Position numbers and translations under genes: made by a program. This document shows positions 57,671 through 64,000 of a stretch of DNA of 64,000 bases, in pieces (within the stretch, counting starts at the first letter, position 1; the number at the start of each line of letters is the position of its first letter). The stretch is from an uncultured Oscillospiraceae bacterium (GTDB lineage: Bacteria; Bacillota; Clostridia; Oscillospirales; Ruminococcaceae), in contig CAJJZS010000006.1 in NCBI GenBank assembly GCA_905197685.1, positions 62,001 through 126,000 of the forward strand, read 5' to 3'. The notes under the pieces were generated by a model. That model had not been told where the DNA came from, ran no database searches, and was given only the letters and a program-made list of their open reading frames with translations.

Positions 57671-58654
57671 CTAATCCAGTTTTACGCGAGGATCTACAAC
57701 ACAGTACAGTAAATCCATAATCAGGTTACCGGTCAGAGTAAGAATTACATAGAACATATTCATCGCCAGCACAACCGAAAAGTCCTGCTGCTTCAAGGAG
57801 TCAATCAAAACCTTACCGATACCGTTCCACATAAACATACTTTCAATAACAACCGATCCGCCGAAGATGCCGACAAACCAGCTGGTAACGATGGTAACAA
57901 CCGGAATCAGCGCGTTGCGGAAAGCGTGGGAGTAGATAACAACCTTTTCCCTCAGACCCTTCGCCCTTGCTGTACGGATATAGTCCATGCTCAGCGCTTC
58001 AATCATTGCTGCACGAACATATCTCGTAATGCCGCCCAACGAGCTCAAAACCATAACCAGCAGCGGCAGCACCATATGATACATGGTATCCAACGCCTTT
58101 TCCCAGCCGGTTCCCTCAAAGCCTGGCGTGTTGACGCCGGAAATGGGGAAAATTGGTATCTTGATGGCAAACAGTACGATACATACCAAGGCCACAATAA
58201 ATGCAGGCAAACTGTATCCGATAACGGTACTTACCTGCACCACGTTGTCAAAGGTGCTGAACTTATGCACCGCCGTCGAGATACCCAGCGGTATCGTTAT
58301 GGCAAACACCAACACCAACGACGCTACGTTCAAGATAACGGTATTTCTCATCGGAGGACCTACCATGTCGATAACATCGGTACGGTAAACCGCCGAAAAA
58401 CCGAAATCACCTTTGAGCATATTGGTAATCCAGTTGACATACTGCACATAAATCGGCTTGTCCAGTCCCAAGCGCTCTCTTGCTGCCTGATACATAATCT
58501 CATACTTCTCAGGGTCGGTTGTCGCTTTGGTGGTATCCAGCATCATACGCGCCGGATCTCCCGGAACCATCTTATAAATTCCAAACATTAAAATGGATAC
58601 GATAAAGAATACAAAAACTACATAAACCAGTCTTTTTAAAATATACTTTACCAT
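57671..58654 (-). CDS. oppB: OppB-type permease
   Basis: A 327-residue binding-protein-dependent permease with an N-terminal membrane segment, a periplasm-type extracellular loop, six segments in all and the EAA loop (RTARAKGLREK). First gene of the operon. The ATG at 58654 has GAGGGG upstream; an in-frame ATG five codons earlier is less likely. Its 5' promoter is strong. Confidence 0.95.
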   Translation of the reverse strand: MVKYILKRLVYVVFVFFIVSILMFGIYKMVPGDPARMMLDTTKATTDPEKYEIMYQAARERLGLDKPIYVQYVNWITNMLKGDFGFSAVYRTDVIDMVGPPMRNTVILNVASLVLVFAITIPLGISTAVHKFSTFDNVVQVSTVIGYSLPAFIVALVCIVLFAIKIPIFPISGVNTPGFEGTGWEKALDTMYHMVLPLLVMVLSSLGGITRYVRAAMIEALSMDYIRTARAKGLREKVVIYSHAFRNALIPVVTIVTSWFVGIFGGSVVIESMFMWNGIGKVLIDSLKQQDFSVVLAMNMFYVILTLTGNLIMDLLYCVVDPRVKLD

Positions 58655-58773
58655 TACTTCACCCCTCACAATCGTTTTGCATTGACATCAAGTCCGCATT
58701 TCTGCTCTCAAACAGTTGTTTTTTAAGCCTCCTTATCCATTTGTATCATCAAAGTTATCAAAATATTAACTTT

Positions 58774-58802
58774 ATTTTACAAAATATTAAATAGAGTGTC
58801 AA
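58774..58802 (-). promoter_or_regulatory. promoter of the opp operon
   Basis: Perfect TTGACA, 17-bp spacer, TAAAAT on the minus strand, about 120 bp before oppB. The rest of 58803-59058 is AT-rich with no gene visible. Confidence 0.85.
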
Positions 58803-59058
58803 CTGAGCCACCCCGCTTCTCTATATCCCACAATATTTTTTATTCATTTTCCGATATATTGTTTATTTTGAAGAAGTTTTTCTTTTTCTTCTTCACTTTT
58901 ATTCCATTTTATTTTAAAATTATCCAAATTTCTCCTCTTTTCTTCCCTATTTTTTTGTTTTTTCGGTCAATGAAATCGAAATTTCGGCTTATTTTTTGTT
59001 CGCTTCACACAAAATTCAGTTTACTTTTTCTTCCCTTTTTGTTGTATATTATAAACAA

Positions 59059-59109
59059 AAGAATCGCAGAAATTTCAGCATAATCCATACTGAACCTTCT
59101 GCGATTCTT
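59059..59109. terminator. terminator after the ABC exporter
   Basis: Thirteen-bp stem AAGAATCGCAGAA/TTCTGCGATTCTT with an inner TTCAG/CTGAA; T-rich on both sides. Confidence 0.87.
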
Positions 59110-59118
59110 ATTTTTTCT

Positions 59119-60948
59119 TTATTCGGTTACATCTGCAAACTGGCTCTGATACAATTCCGCATAGAATCCGCCCTTTCGGAGCAGTTCTTCATGATTTCCC
59201 GTTTCCACAATGTCGCCGTCCTTCATAACAAGGATTAAATCCGCATTCCGAATGGTGGACAAGCGATGCGCGATGATAAAGCTGGTGCGTCCTTTGGTCA
59301 GCTCGTCCATCGCCCGCTGAATCAAAATCTCGGTTCTGGTATCAACACTGGAGGTCGCCTCGTCCAAGATTAAAATTTTCGGGTCGGAAATAATCGTTCT
59401 GGCTATGGTCAACAGCTGCTTTTGTCCCTGGCTTACATTAGTTGCCTCTTCATTGAGGACGGTATCATATCCCTGCGGCAGGGTGCGGACAAAGTGGTCT
59501 ACCTGCGCCGCTTTTGCCGCTGCAATAACCTCTTCATCGGTCGCGTCCAATCTGCCAAAGCGGATGTTCTCCCGAATCGTATCGTTATACAACCAGGTAT
59601 CCTGAAGCACCATGCCAAAGGAATCCCTTAAATCTGCTCGGTTAAACTGCTTTACATCGTATCCGTTGAGCAGAATTGCGCCCTCGTTGACATCGTAAAA
59701 GCGCATCAGCAGTTTTACCATCGTTGTCTTGCCGGCTCCGGTCGGTCCGACAATCGCCACCTGTGTTCCCGGCTGAATGATTGCGGAAAAATCATTGATG
59801 ATTGTTTTTTCCGGCACATAGCCAAAATGAACATGGGCAAAGTAAACCGAACCGTCAATCTGCTGCTGCGAGATAGAATCCTTCGGATCCGCCGGTTCTT
59901 CCTCTTCTTCCAAAAAAGCAAACACCCTCTCGGCAGCAGCCGCTGTCTGCTGAAGAACATTGGAAATGTTGGCAATCTGGGTAATCGGCTGGGTAAAGTT
60001 TCGCACATACTGGGTAAATGCCTGAATATCACCCACTGTAATGGAACCTCTCAAGCTCAAAAATCCGCCCAGAACACAGATTCCCACATATCCGATATTG
60101 CTGACAAAGTTCATCAGCGGCATCATCATACCGGAAAGGAACTGGCTCTTCCACGCTGCATGGTACAGGTTTTCATTGAGCTGTTCAAAGGTTTCAATGC
60201 TGTCCTGCTGTCCGTTGAAGGCAGTGACAACGGTGTGTCCGCCGTACATCTCCTCCACATGGCCGTTGACGTGTCCCAAATATTCCTGCTGTTTTCGGAA
60301 AAACGGTTGGCTCTTTCTTACCACCGTTCCCACAATCATAACGCTGAACGGCAGGATACACAACGCAACCAAGGTCATTGCCGGGCTGATGGAAAGCATC
60401 ATGCACAGCACGCCGATCATCATGGTGACATTGGTCACAATCTGCGACAGGCTCTGGTTCAGCGTTTGGGTGATGGTATCCACATCGTTGGTAATGCGGC
60501 TCAGCACTTCGCCGTGCGGCACACGGTCAAAGTAGGAAAGCGGCATCCGGTCAATCTTTTCGCTGATATCCTTTCTCAGCGAATAGCTCAATTTGGTCGC
60601 CACGCCGGACATCACCCAACCCTGCACATAGCTGAGCAGCGCGCTGAGAAGGTACAGGCAAGCTAAAAAGATTAAAATTTGTCCGATTGCCCCAAAGTCG
60701 ATACCGCCGCTTCCGGTCAGCATCGCCACTAGACCCTCAAACAAACGGGTTGTTGCCTGCCCTAAAATTTTCGGTCCAAAGATTGCAAACACCGTGCTTG
60801 CGGCAGCGCACAGCAGCACTAAAATAATTCCCGGCAAAAAGCGTTTGAGATAACCGAACAGTTTGCCCATTGTCCCCTTGAAGTCTTTGGCTTTTTCTCC
60901 GGGCATCATTCCACGAGGTCCGTGACCTCCCATTTTCGGTCCTGCCAT
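59119..60948 (-). CDS. ABC exporter half-transporter, active-site subunit
   Basis: A 609-residue type IV ABC exporter: six N-terminal membrane segments and a C-terminal ATPase with Walker A GPTGAGKTT, signature VSQGQ (altered LSGGQ), Walker B ILILDEATSS with the catalytic glutamate. It starts in a TAATG overlap with the upstream 732-residue partner, so the two are translated together and most likely form a heterodimer, possibly a drug or lipid exporter. The N-terminus is glycine/histidine-rich (PKMGGHGPRG). Confidence 0.92.
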   Translation of the reverse strand: MAGPKMGGHGPRGMMPGEKAKDFKGTMGKLFGYLKRFLPGIILVLLCAAASTVFAIFGPKILGQATTRLFEGLVAMLTGSGGIDFGAIGQILIFLACLYLLSALLSYVQGWVMSGVATKLSYSLRKDISEKIDRMPLSYFDRVPHGEVLSRITNDVDTITQTLNQSLSQIVTNVTMMIGVLCMMLSISPAMTLVALCILPFSVMIVGTVVRKSQPFFRKQQEYLGHVNGHVEEMYGGHTVVTAFNGQQDSIETFEQLNENLYHAAWKSQFLSGMMMPLMNFVSNIGYVGICVLGGFLSLRGSITVGDIQAFTQYVRNFTQPITQIANISNVLQQTAAAAERVFAFLEEEEEPADPKDSISQQQIDGSVYFAHVHFGYVPEKTIINDFSAIIQPGTQVAIVGPTGAGKTTMVKLLMRFYDVNEGAILLNGYDVKQFNRADLRDSFGMVLQDTWLYNDTIRENIRFGRLDATDEEVIAAAKAAQVDHFVRTLPQGYDTVLNEEATNVSQGQKQLLTIARTIISDPKILILDEATSSVDTRTEILIQRAMDELTKGRTSFIIAHRLSTIRNADLILVMKDGDIVETGNHEELLRKGGFYAELYQSQFADVTE

Positions 60949-63146
60949 TATGCCAACTCCTCCTTCGACAACTGGCTTTCCGCAATCTCGCGGTAAGTCT
61001 TACAGTTTTTCAGCAAATCTTCATGTTTGCCGATTCCCACAATCTTTCCTTCATCTAACACAACAATTTGGTCCGCCTGCATGATGGTGGAAACTCGCTG
61101 AGCCACAATAAACACCGTCGCATCCTGCGTATATTCCCGCAGAGCTTTTCTCAGCTTGGCATCGGTTTTAAAGTCCAGCGCAGAGAAAGTATCGTCAAAG
61201 ATGTAGATTGGCGCTTTCTTTACCAACGCTCTTGCAATCGAAAGACGCTGACGCTGTCCGCCCGAAACGTTGGTTCCTCCCTGGCTGATTTCGGTATCGA
61301 ATCCCTGCTCCAGTTCGTTGATAAATTCGCTTGCCTGCGCCACCTGCGCGCTCTGTTCCAGGGTCTGCTGCGTTGCCTGTTCGTCCCCGTAACGCAGGTT
61401 GCTTGCAATCGTTCCGCTGAACAGTAATCCTTTCTGCGGAACATAACCAATCTTGTCCCTGAGTTCCTGCTGCGGCAAATCCCGTACATCAATTCCGTCA
61501 ATCGTAATCTTACCGTCGCTGACATCATAAAATCTCGGAATCAGGTTAATCAGCGTTGATTTTCCGGAACCGGTGCTTCCGATAAATGCAGTGGTCTGTC
61601 CCGGTTTTGCGGTAAAGCTGATATGTTCCAAAACATCTGCATCCGCTCCGTCATAGTGGAAGGATACGTCCCGGAATTCCACTTCGCCGTTTACTTTTTG
61701 CGCAAAGTGTTTTGGCTGCTCTTTGTCCGCAACCTTATTTTCGGTCGTTAAAATCTCACTGATTCGGTCCGCAGAAACAGAAGCTCTCGGAACCATAATA
61801 AACATCATGCTGATAAATAAAAAGCTCATAATAACGTGCATCGCATACTGGATAAACGCCATCATATCGCCCACCTGCAAGTTGCTTTGCGCAATCTGCT
61901 TGCCGCCAAACCAGACAATCAGCAACGAAATCCCGTTCATTACAAAGGTCATGATTGGCATCATTGTCGCCATCGCGCGGTTGACAAACAGGGTGTTGCC
62001 TGTCAAATCTCGGTTTGCCTTGTCAAAACGCTGTTGGATAAAGTTCTGATTTGCAAAAGCGCGGACAACCATAATGCCGGACAGTTCTTCTCTGCTCACC
62101 AGATTTAAACGGTCTACCAGACTCTGCATCTTTTTAAAGCGCGGCAAAGCGACACTGAACAGAATCAAAATCAGTCCCAGCATAATAATCAGCGCCAAAG
62201 CCAGCACCCATGCCAGACTGACACAGGTAGAAAGACCCATAATCAAACCGCCGATACCCATGATCGGGGCAAAACAAAGCATACGAAAACCCATGCTTAA
62301 AAAGTTTTGAATCTGGGTAATATCGTTGGTAGAACGGGTAATCAAGCTCGCTGTAGAAAAACGGTCCATCTCGCTGTTGTTAAAATAGCTGACCTTTGCA
62401 AACACATCACGGCGCAAATCCCGTCCGACGCCTGCGCCCAGTTTTGCAAGACAGAATCCTGCTCCAACCGCACAGCCGGTCAGCAGAACCGTCAGTCCCA
62501 ACATTTTAACACCGACCGTTAAAATATAATTGGTTTGAATCGAATCGGTATCTGCTCCTAAACTAAGATAAAAACTCTTTACCAAAACCGCACCGGTCTG
62601 TTCCGTCATACTGGACGGAGTTGCCTGCGCTTCCTGCATTGCTTTTTCTACCGTTTCCTGCATTTGCGGCTGATTCAGCAGCTGCGACATCTGCAATAAA
62701 TCCTGCTCGCTGACGCTCTGCGTTTCTGCGCCGGCAGCGGCAATCTGTTCGGTCACTCTGACTAAAGCGTAAGATGCGCGGGAAAACGCCTGATTTGCTT
62801 CCTGCACCGCTTCCTCGGATTCTTTCAGGGCATAATCTCCCGCCTTTAATTTCGGGTAGGTTTTTTGCAGTTTTAACAGCTGTTCTCCCGAAGTCAGTTC
62901 TTCATAACTTTGCTCTGTCGCTTCTCTGTCCTGCTCGGACATCAGCTGAAGCATCAGCTCCATCGTCTGCGCGTCAATCGCCTGCGGAGCCGAATCGGTA
63001 ATTCCTCCCTGCTGCAAGCCGACATTGACAATATCGCTCATATAATTCGGTAAGGTCAGTTCAAGCATCGCCTGTCCGAACAGCAGCATCACCGCCCCCA
63101 GCAACAGCGCAAGATACGGTTTTAAGTATTTTTTTAATTTCAGCAC
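60948..63146 (-). CDS. ABC exporter half-transporter, degenerate-site subunit
   Basis: A 732-residue partner with an extra 150-residue acidic, helix-rich segment between TM1 and TM2 (about 50-200) outside the membrane. ATPase domain: Walker A GSTGSGKS, signature VSGGQ, and Walker B IFDDTFSALD in which the catalytic glutamate is aspartate, the usual mark of the non-catalytic site in heterodimeric exporters such as TM287/288. GTG start with AAGGAGG eight bases upstream. Confidence 0.92.
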   Translation of the reverse strand: MLKLKKYLKPYLALLLGAVMLLFGQAMLELTLPNYMSDIVNVGLQQGGITDSAPQAIDAQTMELMLQLMSEQDREATEQSYEELTSGEQLLKLQKTYPKLKAGDYALKESEEAVQEANQAFSRASYALVRVTEQIAAAGAETQSVSEQDLLQMSQLLNQPQMQETVEKAMQEAQATPSSMTEQTGAVLVKSFYLSLGADTDSIQTNYILTVGVKMLGLTVLLTGCAVGAGFCLAKLGAGVGRDLRRDVFAKVSYFNNSEMDRFSTASLITRSTNDITQIQNFLSMGFRMLCFAPIMGIGGLIMGLSTCVSLAWVLALALIIMLGLILILFSVALPRFKKMQSLVDRLNLVSREELSGIMVVRAFANQNFIQQRFDKANRDLTGNTLFVNRAMATMMPIMTFVMNGISLLIVWFGGKQIAQSNLQVGDMMAFIQYAMHVIMSFLFISMMFIMVPRASVSADRISEILTTENKVADKEQPKHFAQKVNGEVEFRDVSFHYDGADADVLEHISFTAKPGQTTAFIGSTGSGKSTLINLIPRFYDVSDGKITIDGIDVRDLPQQELRDKIGYVPQKGLLFSGTIASNLRYGDEQATQQTLEQSAQVAQASEFINELEQGFDTEISQGGTNVSGGQRQRLSIARALVKKAPIYIFDDTFSALDFKTDAKLRKALREYTQDATVFIVAQRVSTIMQADQIVVLDEGKIVGIGKHEDLLKNCKTYREIAESQLSKEELA

Positions 63147-63194
63147 CTTGTTTCCTCCTTCTTTCTTCTTTTTCTTTCCTGATTTCCTGTCGGT

Positions 63195-63208
63195 ATTTCC
63201 CGGGAAAT
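63195..63208. promoter_or_regulatory. palindrome ATTTCCCGGGAAAT, copy 1
   Basis: Perfect 14-bp palindrome between marR and the exporter genes, 50 bp before the exporter start. Confidence 0.5.
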
Positions 63209-63234
63209 TGCAGAAATCTTCCTGTTTCCCTTTT

Positions 63235-63250
63235 TATTTCCCGGGGAATA
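63235..63250. promoter_or_regulatory. palindrome TATTTCCC-GGGGAATA, copy 2
   Basis: Same palindrome with one mismatched position; a further half-site TTTCGGGAAA lies at about 63257-63265. Confidence 0.4.
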
Positions 63251-63300
63251 TCTTTTTTCGGGAAATATCCTTTTCTTTTGCAAAATACCAATCGAAAGCG

Positions 63301-63326
63301 GTCGGGAAAGATTCGCTTTTCCCGAC
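63301..63326. other. hairpin GTCGGGAAA/TTTCCCGAC
   Basis: Nine-bp perfect stem with an eight-base loop, no T-run. It uses the same TTTCCCG half-site as the flanking palindromes. Confidence 0.4.
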
Positions 63327-63328
63327 TT

Positions 63329-63344
63329 TATTTCCCGGGAAATA
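63329..63344. promoter_or_regulatory. palindrome TATTTCCCGGGAAATA, copy 3
   Basis: Perfect 16-bp palindrome immediately after the marR stop codon (63351). Confidence 0.5.
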
Positions 63345-63350
63345 GGCAAG

Positions 63351-63839
63351 TTATTTTTCCTTTTGTTGGCTCTCTGTTTCCTGTTCCATAATGCTTGCTA
63401 GCTTATCCAAAACGCGGAACATCGTTTGGGTGTCCTCTTCCCCCATCTTTTCCATGATTGCGTCCAGCTTCGCCACCATGCTGTGATAGGAAGTTTTCAG
63501 CAGCTCATCTCCTGCTTGAGTCAGCTGAATCCAAACCGTTCTTCGATCCTTTTCATCGGGGAATCTGTGTACATATCCCATCGTTTCCAACTTGCTGATT
63601 CTCTGACATACTGCCGGCATACTGTGCCCCATCAGGGAAGCCAATACCGAAAGGGTCATCGGTTCAAACGGGTTATGCGGCTGATGATCCATCGGGTCGC
63701 GTCCCCCGTGGCACAAAACCATCAAGGTACCAAACTGCGATTTGCTGATTTCCGGCTTCGGAGTCACCGCCATCCACGCCCTTCTCATTCGATCCATTGT
63801 CCGAAACATCTGCATCGAACGCTCCTCTTCCTTTTGCAT
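63351..63839 (-). CDS. MarR-family transcriptional regulator
   Basis: A 162-residue winged-helix regulator with the MarR pattern (SMTLSVLASLMGHSMPAVCQRISKLETMGYVHR near the middle, and DEKDRRTVWIQLT wing). Directly upstream of the two exporter genes in the same direction, so it likely controls them and itself. I take the ATG at 63839 (AAAGGAG upstream); a longer frame begins nine codons earlier. It has a strong promoter. Confidence 0.9.
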   Translation of the reverse strand: MQKEEERSMQMFRTMDRMRRAWMAVTPKPEISKSQFGTLMVLCHGGRDPMDHQPHNPFEPMTLSVLASLMGHSMPAVCQRISKLETMGYVHRFPDEKDRRTVWIQLTQAGDELLKTSYHSMVAKLDAIMEKMGEEDTQTMFRVLDKLASIMEQETESQQKEK

Positions 63840-63898
63840 TTCCTTCTCCTTTCTGTGGGAACTCAAATCATTATGATAGATAATTATGTTACTTAATT

Positions 63899-63927
63899 AG
63901 TTTAGTCTTTTTCCTTTTCCTTGTCAA
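63899..63927 (-). promoter_or_regulatory. promoter of marR and exporter operon
   Basis: Perfect TTGACA, 17-bp spacer, TAAACT on the minus strand, 60 bp before the start. AT-rich sequence with partial symmetry (ACTAATTAAGT) at 63889-63899 overlaps the -10 and could be a MarR operator. Confidence 0.75.
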
Positions 63928-64000
63928 TATGCTACAAAACAGTTCATCATTTTTTTACAATGTGACAAATCTTTCCTTATATTTTCCTTCTTATTGATAC

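Noticed and set aside
1..64000. CRISPR arrays, insertion sequences, prophage or rRNA genes
   Set aside because: No regularly spaced direct repeats, no transposase or integrase reading frame, no phage structural genes and no rRNA sequence were seen. Only non-coding palindromic elements at 19.4-20.5 kb suggest mobility.

Overview
The window is a chromosomal segment of a spore-forming, Gram-positive anaerobe of the class Clostridia, most likely Oscillospiraceae/Ruminococcaceae-like. Supporting evidence: SpoIVA, a SpoIVFA/SpoIVFB-like peptidase pair and a SPOCS (DUF3794)-LysM protein; the Firmicute gene orders tig-clpP-clpX-lon-engB and rplS-lepB-ylqF-rnhB; near-consensus sigma-A promoters with 17-bp spacers; strong AGGAGG-type ribosome binding sites; several radical-SAM proteins; and an NPNTG-ended surface protein. 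No genus can be assigned from the sequence alone. Most genes lie on the minus strand.

Layout. 1-8 kb: proteostasis cluster (trigger factor, ClpP, ClpX, Lon, EngB) and a methyltransferase; tig has a structured 5' leader. 8-14 kb: phosphoesterase, an HExxH protein, dipeptidase, YraN, RNase HII, RbgA/YlqF, signal peptidase I and L19. 14-19.4 kb: a radical-SAM/DUF2344 protein and the SpoIVFA/FB-like pair, with an acetyltransferase and a coiled-coil protein between them. 19.4-20.5 kb: no conventional gene, but a type I toxin-antitoxin module, a second damaged copy, and an array of palindromes. 20.5-25.6 kb: LytTR two-component system, then the DUF3794-LysM/spoIVA operon behind a SigE-like promoter. 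26.2-26.6 kb: four tRNAs (Gly, Arg, His, Gln order of transcription) behind a consensus promoter. 26.7-39.6 kb: Sfp-type transferase, lipoprotein, a PASTA pseudokinase, a divergent Ppx/GppA-like protein, radical-SAM enzymes, DUF1015 protein, M18 aminopeptidase, surface protein and an orphan MazF. 39.6-51 kb: solo oligopeptide-binding lipoprotein, glycosyltransferase, ThrE-type exporter, flippase, orphan BlaI-like regulator, double PPK2 protein and a tandem M42 pair of which one has lost its metal ligands. 51-58.8 kb: an oligopeptide ABC operon with two unusual insertions. 59-64 kb: MarR regulator and a heterodimeric ABC exporter.

The two most unusual finds are: (1) the opp-like operon, in which the OppC permease carries a complete seven-blade RCC1-type propeller in its first extracytoplasmic loop and the OppF ATPase carries a roughly 190-residue coiled-coil insertion; (2) the 19.46-20.15 kb type I toxin-antitoxin locus, in which the antisense-RNA promoter sits inside the toxin-mRNA terminator, toxin and antitoxin RNAs start with the same sequence because the element ends are inverted repeats, and a second copy keeps all the RNA signals while its toxin reading frame has been replaced by a covarying structured repeat.
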